A DNA stretch of 8,012 bases, taken from Akkermansiaceae bacterium. Lineage in GTDB: Bacteria > Verrucomicrobiota > Verrucomicrobiia > Verrucomicrobiales > Akkermansiaceae. The stretch lies in contig JARFRT010000324.1 in assembly GCA_029287105.1 (NCBI GenBank), forward strand, positions 1 to 8,012, read 5' to 3'. The notes beneath the pieces are model-generated. The model made no database searches, was not told the DNA's origin, and worked only from the letters and a program-made list of their open reading frames with translations. The translations under genes were made by a program, and so were the position numbers. Each line of letters starts with the position of its first letter. The stretch's first letter is position 1. This document shows positions 1 to 7,493 of this stretch, one piece after another.

Positions 1-3000
1 GCTCGGGCTGGTCTGCCATCCGCTGCCATGGCCGCCGGCAGTCAGGCCGCTGAACAGATACTCGACCGGTCCGCTGGCATCAGTTCCCGTGGTTGCGGTC
101 ATGGCGATGGTGTTGGCACCGGTGGCGGTTGGCGGCGTGGCAAACGAGGCGGGGTTCGGGGTGGGCGGGCTGACATCGGCAGTCGAGCCGGCACTGGCAA
201 TCTGGAACCCGGTCGGGCCGATGTGGTTGAACCCGTTGCCCCACATCCGCAGGGTAAAGGAAGACCCGGTGAGATTCTCAAAGAGGAGGTAGTTCCCCGG
301 CGTCGTCCCATTGGTGATTTCAGCAAAGGACATGAACTCTCCCGAGGGCAGCGTGAAGTCCTGTTCAGCACCGCCGTTGAAAATATACTTACCGGTCCCG
401 TTGCCAAATTGAGCCCTGTTGGACCCCACGTAAACGATCACATCATAGGTGGCGAAGGGAATTCCGGAAACCGTCATGTCAAACTTTGCCGATTCATCAC
501 CAGGATCTTCCGTGCCATTACAATGCCCGTCCATCAGGTCTCCATTACCGTCACCAACCAGGAGGGCATGGGGGTTTGGGTTGTTGTAAGGACCGCCATT
601 GCGCACGTCGTTCAGGACTAGGGACGCCGTCGAGCCCTGCCCGCTTGAGATTGACACTGGGGGACGAGGCGATGATAGCCCCCAGGGCACCGCATAGTTT
701 TCCCAACCGGCAGTTGTCCAACCTGCAAAACCGGCGGATTCGTTTGCTTCGAGGGTCACCGCATCGCGATCCTCCGTGGCCAAGCCTCCATAGGCGTAAA
801 AGTTGACACTGATGATATCCGAGGCCGGAGGAGTCCCCGGAGTGGTGGTGCCGGCTGCACCCGATGTAGTACCGATGTTGCCCATGCTGTCCCGCATGGT
901 GACCGTGTAGGCGTAGTTTGTCAGCGGGCTCAGGCCACTGTCGGTGAAGGTCGGGCTGGTCTGCCAACTGCTGCTGGTGCCACCCGGGTTACCGGTAATT
1001 TCGGAGAAGAGATACTCCACCGGACCGGAGGCATCACTACCAGTAGTGGCAGTCATGCTGATGGCCGTCTCGCTATCGGCCGCCGGGGCCAAGGAAAAGG
1101 ACGCCGGATTCGGGAGTGGCGGGTCGTTGTCGACTTCACCTTCTTCGCGAAGGAAGACCGTGACCGTCTCATAGACCTCGGTGAACCCGAGCGAGTCCGA
1201 CATGGTCACCTCGAACTGGTAGGTCCCTACGGTGCCATCGAACTGTGCTGAGCTGGCCGTCGCGGACGTACCATTCGGGCTGATGGTCACCGCGCCCGGA
1301 CCGGCGATCTTGTTCCATGAGTAAACACTGTCGCCCATCAAGAAGTCAGACCCGCTGACCCGCAGGACCGTGGAATTGGCCGGCAAGGTGAGGATGGGAT
1401 CATCGGCGGTGGCTGAATCAATGCTCTTGAACGCGGTCGGCGGCGTCGGGTTGGTGTCGGCAGCGATGGCATCGAGCACGGCCTGCGCTTCCTCCACCGT
1501 GCCGCCTGTCAGATAGCGCTGGGCAAAGCCCACCACATCCGGATCAGGAGTCACCAGAGTCGAGGAACCGCCATACCCGACCAGGACGTTCAACAGGTTC
1601 TCATGGAAACCGCCCCAGCCATTGGAATTATCCATCGCCTGCATCGCGGCAGGAACGGCCTCCGCCAACAAACTTCGCTGCATGGCCCTCATCGCCTCGG
1701 CCCGCACGCCCAGGCTGAACATCCGGTCCGCTGGCGACTCGAGGGCAACCATGTCCAGCAACTCGGGCGCCATCAGGTTCACCTCGGCCGGAGTGAGCAC
1801 CTTGTAGATGTTGCCGATTCTTCCCCGCGCACTTCCGCCCGGATGCCGTGAGGCCGCCTTCAGGGCGTCGAAAAAGAGCTGACTTCCGACCTCTCCAATG
1901 AGGGTGTCCATTTCGGACCGGCTGTTGGCAAAACCCCCACTCCCGAAGATGGTGGTGATCAACGCCGCTTGGTCAAATTGCAGGGGACTGTCGGAAACGG
2001 GGGGAAGGACCGGCTGCTCACGAGAAACCAGGGTGGTCATCATGGAGCTCCGGTAGGGCACCTTGTGAGAACCGGCAAACTGGTTCAGCGCCTTGGCCGC
2101 CAGGGTCCGCACGTAGCCGTCATTGTCGTTCAGTAAGGACACCAACTGGCCGGTATAGCCGGTGTCGTCGATCTCCCCAAGGGCCTGGACTGCCCCGTAG
2201 CGGGAGTTCCCGTTCACATTCATCGCCTTGGCCCGGATATCGTCGCGGGTGGCAGTGTCGATGCTCCGTCCCCCGAGTTCTATCGCCGCCAGCCGACGAA
2301 CTTTGGGCGACCATACAGAGAGGTCACTCACCAACTGCGCGGTGGTGCGTCCGGTCGCATCGTAGTCCTCGACGTCCACGGAGTCACTGACCTGAGCCGC
2401 GCTGAGAGCCAGCGTCCCAGTGCTGTTCCGCCCGGTGATGTGGAGGCTCTCCAAGGGCAGGGCGTAAGTCAGCAGCATGGCGGTGCTCATGCGAAAATCG
2501 TAATACTCGTTCCCATTCGGGGCCCGGTTCTCGCTGTAGGAATCGTAGTCAAAGCCCCCGTCCCAGCGGCGATGCAAGTCCAGCATCCAGCTGACCTTCT
2601 TGAAGTACTCCTGCACCGCCGATGGCCCACCCCTTTGCACTCCCAGCGGGACCCAGAGGTAGTTGAAATAGGCCCCGGTGTGCCCCACGTCCCGGTCGGT
2701 GTCTCCAGAGGCCAGCGCCATCTGCACGAAGAACTCGCCCTGGTCCTCGTAGGCTGGATCATTGTCCAGGAGGATGGCGGCCAATCCGTTCTTGCCGTTG
2801 TTTTCGTGCCGGGAATCAAACGGGTCATGCTCGCCATAGGGGATGGATCCCCGATCTGCATACGAGGCGTAGAACATCTTCGCCCGGTCGATCATCTGAT
2901 CGACCAGGGGATCATTGACCCCGCACTGCTTCGCCAGCTGCACGCCTAGCAGACACGGCATACCGATCGAGTTGACCACTCCGTATCCCGTGTTGACGGG

Positions 3001-3891
3001 GCGGTAGTTGTTCGATGCATCGTAGCTCCCCAACCGAAGGGAGTGCGCCACCGTACCAAAATGGCTGGAGCCTTTCGCAATGTTGATCGCCAGGGCTTCA
3101 ATGGTATCAAACACCTGTGCGTCCCCGGTGATCAGGTAATACTCCCCCAGGAGAATCAGTTCATGGGCCCGACCCCAGGGAGTCGGATAACCAGTGGACG
3201 CCTTGTAGTCTAGCAAGTCTTGCAGGGCGGAGCCGGTCTTGATCAGGGCCAGCGCCTCGGTCTGAGCCTTCTGCAGGTAGAGCGCCCGGTTTGGGAACAG
3301 ATTGTCCTGGGCCGCGAGAAGACTGAGGGCCCCCAGGCGATACCGTCCGGAGCTCTCGCTGTTGTAGTAATAGTCCATGCCCTCCAAGAGGATCTGCTCG
3401 GACTTCGGACAGCTATACGGAGCAGTCGCGGTATACGCCCCCATGGTGCTCAGGGTCAGGGTGACCACGGTCTCCTCCCCGGCACGCCACCGGATCAGTT
3501 TTAACTCCGCCGGGTTCTGAGCCTCCGCGTCGGCAATCGCTGCAGCCAGCCCCCTCCGCGCATCGATGGAGAAGTAGACTGGGGCGGCAGCCGTTCCACT
3601 CGCGCCCAGGATCAGGTCGTTCTGGAGGAAAACCCCATCCGCAGGCGAGCCAGCATCTACCTCCCACACCTGAATCTGCCGACTGTCGACCGATCCATTG
3701 ATTCCGCCGCCCGTGCTGTCGTAGTATACCCAACCTCTCATTCCGGTCGGACCGAGGTTCCAGGTCGTTGTCAGGTTGCTCGGAATGGTGCCCCCGGACG
3801 TCAGGTCCGGCGGAGCGGCTAGAGCCATCGTATATGTGGCACAGAAACCACCCAAGGCAAGCAGCCACAACTTTTTGTTTTTTGCATTCAT
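1..3891 (-). CDS. Giant secreted PDZ/DUF6288-like, HEAT, Ig and Fn3-like repeat protein (3' end outside window)
   Basis: The reading frame starts at ATG 3891 and runs 1297 codons without a stop to base 1, so the C-terminus is missing. An in-frame TGA lies 13 codons upstream with no ATG between, which fixes the start; no Shine-Dalgarno is visible. Residues 1-25 form a signal peptide (basic NAKNKK, then a hydrophobic core, cleavage near ALA|A). Residues 50-150 look PDZ-like (RQIQVWEVDAGSPADGVFLQ). Residues 155-485 resemble DUF6288, including GHTGAYFNYLWVPLG near 403 and RRWDGGFDYDSY near 440. HEAT-like helical repeats occupy about 520-610 (SPKVRRLAAIELG, DNDGYVRTLAAKAL), followed by a helical stretch to about 810. 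A K319/PKD-like Ig domain follows (815-912), then an Fn3-like repeat (923-1018), a beta-rich jelly-roll-like module (1024-1235) and a second Fn3-like repeat from 1241. Family names come from remembered patterns, not a search. Function is unknown; export and binding to polymers or cell surface are inferred. Paralogous codon bias matches the upstream gene. Confidence 0.9.
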   Translation of the reverse strand, partial: MNAKNKKLWLLALGGFCATYTMALAAPPDLTSGGTIPSNLTTTWNLGPTGMRGWVYYDSTGGGINGSVDSRQIQVWEVDAGSPADGVFLQNDLILGASGTAAAPVYFSIDARRGLAAAIADAEAQNPAELKLIRWRAGEETVVTLTLSTMGAYTATAPYSCPKSEQILLEGMDYYYNSESSGRYRLGALSLLAAQDNLFPNRALYLQKAQTEALALIKTGSALQDLLDYKASTGYPTPWGRAHELILLGEYYLITGDAQVFDTIEALAINIAKGSSHFGTVAHSLRLGSYDASNNYRPVNTGYGVVNSIGMPCLLGVQLAKQCGVNDPLVDQMIDRAKMFYASYADRGSIPYGEHDPFDSRHENNGKNGLAAILLDNDPAYEDQGEFFVQMALASGDTDRDVGHTGAYFNYLWVPLGVQRGGPSAVQEYFKKVSWMLDLHRRWDGGFDYDSYSENRAPNGNEYYDFRMSTAMLLTYALPLESLHITGRNSTGTLALSAAQVSDSVDVEDYDATGRTTAQLVSDLSVWSPKVRRLAAIELGGRSIDTATRDDIRAKAMNVNGNSRYGAVQALGEIDDTGYTGQLVSLLNDNDGYVRTLAAKALNQFAGSHKVPYRSSMMTTLVSREQPVLPPVSDSPLQFDQAALITTIFGSGGFANSRSEMDTLIGEVGSQLFFDALKAASRHPGGSARGRIGNIYKVLTPAEVNLMAPELLDMVALESPADRMFSLGVRAEAMRAMQRSLLAEAVPAAMQAMDNSNGWGGFHENLLNVLVGYGGSSTLVTPDPDVVGFAQRYLTGGTVEEAQAVLDAIAADTNPTPPTAFKSIDSATADDPILTLPANSTVLRVSGSDFLMGDSVYSWNKIAGPGAVTISPNGTSATASSAQFDGTVGTYQFEVTMSDSLGFTEVYETVTVFLREEGEVDNDPPLPNPASFSLAPAADSETAISMTATTGSDASGPVEYLFSEITGNPGGTSSSWQTSPTFTDSGLSPLTNYAYTVTMRDSMGNIGTTSGAAGTTTPGTPPASDIISVNFYAYGGLATEDRDAVTLEANESAGFAGWTTAGWENYAVPWGLSSPRPPVSISSGQGSTASLVLNDVRNGGPYNNPNPHALLVGDGNGDLMDGHCNGTEDPGDESAKFDMTVSGIPFATYDVIVYVGSNRAQFGNGTGKYIFNGGAEQDFTLPSGEFMSFAEITNGTTPGNYLLFENLTGSSFTLRMWGNGFNHIGPTGFQIASAGSTADVSPPTPNPASFATPPTATGANTIAMTATTGTDASGPVEYLFSGLTAGGHGSGWQTSPS
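3..168 (-). repeat. Fn3-like repeat, copy 2, cut by the window edge
   Basis: It encodes PNPASFATPPTATGAN, then MTATTGTDASGPVEYLF and SGWQTSPS, in the same frame as the first copy. The rest of the domain lies outside the window. Confidence 0.8.
952..1122 (-). repeat. Fn3-like repeat, copy 1, inside the giant gene
   Basis: This segment encodes PNPASFSLAPAADSE, then MTATTGSDASGPVEYLF and SSWQTSP. It closely matches the segment at bases 3-168, about 318 residues further along the protein. Both copies are in the reading frame of the gene. The similarity is visible at DNA level as well (tcgggctggtctgcca at both ends). Confidence 0.8.
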
Positions 3892-3911
3892 GGTTTGGGA
3901 AAATTCGATAG

Positions 3912-3928
3912 GACACTCATTCAGTGTT
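3912..3928. promoter_or_regulatory. Short inverted repeat just upstream of the giant gene
   Basis: ACACT (3913-3917) and AGTGT (3923-3927) form perfect 5-base arms around a 5-base spacer. One further pair (3911/3929) forms beyond a mismatch. The site lies about 20-40 bases before the ATG at 3891 in an AT-rich stretch. It could be an operator or a small 5'-UTR hairpin. Chance occurrence is quite possible. Confidence 0.25.
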
Positions 3929-4022
3929 CATCATATGGCATACAATCATGACTACTTTACAATGCAACTACATAAGCATAAGAAATATAGCCATGCTAGG
4001 AGAAGTGTTGCTCTGGTCAAAT

Positions 4023-4089
4023 ACTGCTAGGAATTTGCTTTTTGGGTGAGGTGATCGAGAGCATCACGCGAGGAGGAGATAGGGGGTTG
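4023..4089. repeat. 67-bp dispersed repeat, copy A
   Basis: The 67 bases starting ACTGCTAGGAATTT match the copy at 7494-7560 at 62 positions, in the same orientation and without gaps. The copy lies 131 bp upstream of the ATG at 3891 and 84 bp beyond the stop of the 1069-aa gene. Read on the minus strand it encodes NPLSPPRVMLSITSPKK and continues QIPSSI before TGA. Similarity may extend weakly toward 4150 (15 of 24 bases aligned by eye), with a 12-base length difference between the copies. Confidence 0.85.
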
Positions 4090-4127
4090 CAGGATCGTCC
4101 GCCGCTGGACGTCAACAAAGGGGGGCT

Positions 4128-4149
4128 CCCGTGAGGAAGGCACCACGGG
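4128..4149 (-). terminator. Weak candidate terminator hairpin after the 1069-aa gene
   Basis: CCCGTG (4128-4133) pairs with CACGGG (4144-4149) across a 10-base loop, 25 bases beyond the TAA. In the gene's direction a run of C and then TTTG follows, not a clear U tract. The stem is only six base pairs, so intrinsic termination is unproven. Confidence 0.22.
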
Positions 4150-4173
4150 TTTGCATTGTGTCAACAGGTGGGC

Positions 4174-7100
4174 TTAGTTCTTTGTGGCGCTCAGGCGACC
4201 GAAGAGCTTGCCGCTCGAGGCATGTGTGGTCGGGATCTTCACCGTGACCGTATCAGGCGTCGGACTGCCGGGAGTAACGACCACCTCGACGTCGGATCCG
4301 CTGATCGTGCCGCTGTCATCCCGAATCTGCAGTTTGGTCCAGCCCGCGAGGTCGCTGCCGTATTCGACATACAGCTTGGCAGGCGAGTAGGGGTTCTCCC
4401 GGGTGAAATCTAGCGTCAGATACCCAGGGAGCGTTCCCATCGTCGGCAGCTTGTCCAAGGCGCTGACCGATGGATTAGCCGCTCCGAGAATCCAAGCGAG
4501 GCCATTCTTCACTCCATCGCCGTTGTCGTCATCGGTGAAGATCGCGCCGCCAGCCCAGATGTCGTAGGGGACAACCGCCTGAACGTTGATGATGGTGTCA
4601 TCGGGCAGTGGCGAGGTGGTATCTAGCGGATTGCCGTTGAGGTCGGTAAGCTCCTTGGCAGCGGCGATTTGCAATTGGAGCGTCCCTGGGGTGATGGGGG
4701 TGAGGGTCACTTCGAAGACCTCGGGGTCGTCCAACTGGTGGATGCTGTTGATGGTGATTTTCGAAGTGCCCGCGTTCTCGAAATCGCTGGCATCCACCGT
4801 GGACGGCAACATTGCTTCGTTGAAGGTGACGGTGAAGACCACAGTCGCATCGACGTCCACCGGCCCTTCAGAGACGTTGTCCCCGATGGAGACGAAGGTT
4901 GGCACAGTGGCATCCAAGAAATCGACGATGAACAGCGGATTGGATAGTGCGTAGTAGGGCAGCATAACGGTGCTGCCGGTATTGTCTCGCCAGACCCAGT
5001 GGCTGTTGTTATTGAGCGTGCCCTGTCCGATATGGGAGCCCCCGAACGGGGTCCGGTCGGCATTCGCCACCGATGTTCCCGTTCTCTTGGTGCCGTCGGT
5101 TCTCGTACCCGTATAGGGCCAAGGGATTCGGTTGAAAAGCTGACCGGTCTCCATGATGTTGATCGGGTTGAGGACAGTTCCGTCCCAGAGGTCGGCATAA
5201 TTGTTGGCCACTACGGTGGCTCCGTCCAAATTGAAGATAGCATGTCCCGTGCCGTTCACAAACGGGTTGGTCGAGGTGTTGTCACGGGCATCCACGGTGG
5301 TGGTCGAGCCGATGACATTCCATGTCGCGGGACTCAGGTTCAGGCTGGAGGCATTGGCCAGCGCTTGAACTTCGGCGTTATAAGTCGTGATGTTGCTGGA
5401 TGCCGGGAACGAGTCGGTGCTGGTGATGAAGGCGAGCCGATAGCGGTCTCCGAGCTTCCATGGATTGCCGGTGGCCTGATTGATGCCGCCATTGGCCGTC
5501 AAATCGAGGATACCCAACTGCCCAGCAATGCTCACGGTCGCGAGATCCCAATTGGTCTCGTTCGTGATGCCGGCAAAGTTGATATCACTGAAGTTACGAA
5601 CCGCCGTGGATGGAATTTGCACCGCATATCTCCTGGCATTCACGAGGACGCTGGCGGGATTGATGGTCAGGACATTGTCCGACACCGAAACCTGCAAGGG
5701 GTCCGTCACCGGAATGGACAGGGTGGTCGAGTCATCCATCAGGTCTTTGATCACGATGTTACCAGTGCCGAGGACGATGTTCTGGTCGAAAGTCGCCACG
5801 ATGTTAGTTACGATTGCCACCCCTGACACACCATCGTCTGGGCTTTTCACGATGATGACGGGTGGATTGAGGTTCTGGATAGCGGTGGAGAAGGACCATG
5901 TCGTGTCATCCCCGATACCCGCGAAACTGTTTTCCTCGAGATCCAGCAAAGCATCATGACTGATCCGGACCGCGAAGTTGGTGTCGAGGGCAAGAGCCGA
6001 TCCGAGGGTAATGCTCAATTCCCTGTCATTCAGTGTCACGGAGCCACTGGGAAGGGGTATCGTCACGTCGGAGGAACCGGTTCCATCGTCGAGATTCTTG
6101 ATGGTGATCGATCCGGCACCAGACAACGCGACATCTTCATTGAAGGTGGCCACCAAGGTGCCGATTTCCGGATACAGTCCGGTGGCGTTGTTAAGCGGAC
6201 TCAATGCCGTAATTTGCGGCGCAGTGACGTCCGGCCCGGACAGCGCGTTGAAATTATCCTCGACTTGCGCAGGTGTGAGAATCTGGTCGTGGTAAATTCG
6301 GACCAGGGCGATCTGGCCATCGTAGGACTCTGTATTTTGTGCACCAGGGCCAAGGCCTCCGGTATAGGTGTCAGCGAGGGTGCCGAAGGCGGCGGCACTA
6401 TCTCCCGACCAGTCACTTCCGCCGGGAGTGTCGGTGCCGACGGAAACTCCGTTGACGAATAGCTGCATGGAACCTGCGGACACGTTAAAAATCCCCACAG
6501 CCTGAATGAACTCATCGGTGGCACGGTGTCCCGTTGCCAACAGGTCACTTGGATCGGTAGCGAGGTTGTATGCCACCAATCCGTTCCCGTCAGACTTACG
6601 GAAATGCAACTCATTGTTGGCAACGAAAAACCCCAAGCCCGCGAAGCCACCGGTCTCGAACAGGATCTGGCCGTTCAAATGGATCGAGTCGATATTGTCG
6701 GGCTTGAACCATATTTCCATCGTGACGTTGTTGTTCGACCAGTCACCCGTGGCGTGATCAAAGGATTTTGCTGTGGCAGTACCGGTGGTCACCAGTAATG
6801 CACCCCCCTCGTTGACGCTTGATTCAGGGAAGTCATAGGCATAGGAAAAGAACGTGTTCGAAACGCTGATGGGAACCCTGCTAACGGCCGGACTATCATC
6901 CAGAAGGAGCTCCAAACCGGATGGGTTTCCGGCGACCAGGTCTTCCCAGCGGTTGTTGCTTCCGTCGTCCTGGCTGGCATCGCAGAGGAAATCAAAACCC
7001 GGCGTCGGCACGGCCAGTACAAGGTTCACCGTGATGGAGACGGTGGAAGACAGCAATGAGCTGTCAGTCACGCGTAACTGGATGGTGTTGGCGCCGAGTG

Positions 7101-7383
7101 CCATGCCGTGGACCGATTGCAGGTCAGAAAAGCTGATTGTTGCGGGAGTCACACCGGTGACATCACCGAAGGTGTTGTCGTTGTTCAGATCCCATTCGTA
7201 GCTGGTGATCGTCTCCCCGTCCGAAGGTTGTGAGGCGCTGCCATCCAGCGGCAGTGAGCCATCGACCACGACGGTGTAGGGCCCGCTAGAGTTGGCCACG
7301 GCTCCCCAAAGAGAAACTACACCCACAAGGGAAGCGATCGCCGTCAAGACGTAGTGCTTGGATTTGGTTCGTTTCAGTTTCAT
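4174..7383 (-). CDS. Secreted multidomain LamG/PKD/SbsA-type Ig-like protein, 1069 aa
   Basis: This complete gene encodes an exported mosaic protein with no recognised enzyme domain. Residues 1-30 are a signal peptide (MKLKRTKSK, hydrophobic stretch, cleavage after AVA). Residues 31-122 are PKD-like (DGSASQPSDG, TSYEWDLNNDN). Residues 127-381 fit a LamG/concanavalin-like fold (MEIWFKPDN near 221; YDGQIALVRIYHDQILTPAQ near 355). Two SbsA-type Ig-like domains follow (about 388-500 and 505-617), sharing VATF...L.G.G.I.IK.L.D. Residues 620-825 are a module with GDRYRLAFITS, WNVIGSTTTVDARDNTS and YADLWDGTVLNPIN, known to me from other secreted PVC proteins. A third Ig-like domain (826-935, VTFNEAMLPSTVDASDFENAG) precedes a C-terminal domain (940-1069) with an acidic TDDDNGDGVKNGLAW loop, possibly Ca-binding, and the ending KLFGRLSATKN. 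The leader before ATG is A-rich and lacks a Shine-Dalgarno. The role is probably adhesion or glycan binding at the cell surface; that is inference. Confidence 0.93.
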   Translation of the reverse strand: MKLKRTKSKHYVLTAIASLVGVVSLWGAVANSSGPYTVVVDGSLPLDGSASQPSDGETITSYEWDLNNDNTFGDVTGVTPATISFSDLQSVHGMALGANTIQLRVTDSSLLSSTVSITVNLVLAVPTPGFDFLCDASQDDGSNNRWEDLVAGNPSGLELLLDDSPAVSRVPISVSNTFFSYAYDFPESSVNEGGALLVTTGTATAKSFDHATGDWSNNNVTMEIWFKPDNIDSIHLNGQILFETGGFAGLGFFVANNELHFRKSDGNGLVAYNLATDPSDLLATGHRATDEFIQAVGIFNVSAGSMQLFVNGVSVGTDTPGGSDWSGDSAAAFGTLADTYTGGLGPGAQNTESYDGQIALVRIYHDQILTPAQVEDNFNALSGPDVTAPQITALSPLNNATGLYPEIGTLVATFNEDVALSGAGSITIKNLDDGTGSSDVTIPLPSGSVTLNDRELSITLGSALALDTNFAVRISHDALLDLEENSFAGIGDDTTWSFSTAIQNLNPPVIIVKSPDDGVSGVAIVTNIVATFDQNIVLGTGNIVIKDLMDDSTTLSIPVTDPLQVSVSDNVLTINPASVLVNARRYAVQIPSTAVRNFSDINFAGITNETNWDLATVSIAGQLGILDLTANGGINQATGNPWKLGDRYRLAFITSTDSFPASSNITTYNAEVQALANASSLNLSPATWNVIGSTTTVDARDNTSTNPFVNGTGHAIFNLDGATVVANNYADLWDGTVLNPINIMETGQLFNRIPWPYTGTRTDGTKRTGTSVANADRTPFGGSHIGQGTLNNNSHWVWRDNTGSTVMLPYYALSNPLFIVDFLDATVPTFVSIGDNVSEGPVDVDATVVFTVTFNEAMLPSTVDASDFENAGTSKITINSIHQLDDPEVFEVTLTPITPGTLQLQIAAAKELTDLNGNPLDTTSPLPDDTIINVQAVVPYDIWAGGAIFTDDDNGDGVKNGLAWILGAANPSVSALDKLPTMGTLPGYLTLDFTRENPYSPAKLYVEYGSDLAGWTKLQIRDDSGTISGSDVEVVVTPGSPTPDTVTVKIPTTHASSGKLFGRLSATKN

Positions 7384-7493
7384 TGTTTTGTTTGTTAGGT
7401 GTCTTTGTAATGCTGATTACTAGTTGTTTGTCTTCTGTCGCAGCACGGTCGCATCCAGAAAAATTCGATTCTCCCCACTCCTGCTTCCTTATG
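7384..7493 (-). other. Leader and presumed promoter region of the 1069-aa gene
   Basis: These 110 bases lie between the ATG at 7383 and the repeat copy. On the minus strand the last 16 bases before ATG are A-rich (CTAACAAACAAAACA) with no AGGAGG-like motif, a type of leader that may rely on ribosomal protein S1. No sigma-70 promoter pair can be named with confidence. ATCGAATTTT occurs here and also just before the ATG at 3891, which may be chance. Confidence 0.45.

Larger units (their letters stand above)
3892..4173. other. Intergenic gap between the two large genes
   Basis: The 282 bases hold a weak hairpin, one copy of the 67-bp repeat, an AT-rich part (3892-4022), an 8-base direct repeat TGCTAGGA at 3994 and 4025, and the short inverted repeat. 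I see no convincing -35/-10 pair and no Shine-Dalgarno before the ATG at 3891. The size of the gap and its AT-rich leader suggest that the downstream gene has its own promoter rather than being strictly co-transcribed. Confidence 0.6.

Noticed and set aside
28..621. Plus-strand open frame of 197 codons
   Set aside because: It lies opposite the giant minus-strand gene, which has a coherent domain sequence here. The plus translation is a low-complexity Gly/Arg-rich antisense artefact.
2440..2949. Plus-strand open frame of 169 codons
   Set aside because: It is antisense to the DUF6288-like part of the giant gene (GHTGAYFNYLW and WDGGFDYD read in the real frame), and no domain or leader is visible.
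3413..3916. Minus-strand open frame of 167 codons starting MSYRIFPN
   Set aside because: It overlaps the real start region in another frame. The signal peptide and PDZ-like sequence are in the frame from 3891; this one reads as Arg/Gly-rich nonsense.
3984..4018. TTGACC followed by TATATT on the minus strand as a sigma-70 promoter
   Set aside because: The spacing is about 25 bases, far from the usual 16-18, so I do not call it.
3776..4030. Plus-strand 84-codon frame across the intergenic gap
   Set aside because: It starts inside the antisense of the giant gene and crosses AT-rich non-coding sequence. It shows no codon bias or recognisable motif.
4999..5826. Plus-strand open frame of 275 codons
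   Set aside because: It lies wholly antisense to the 1069-aa gene, whose Ig-like and conserved modules are intact here. High GC reduces stop codons and creates long shadow frames.
5956..6462. Plus-strand open frame of 168 codons
   Set aside because: It is antisense to the LamG and Ig-like coding region and has no sensible protein features.
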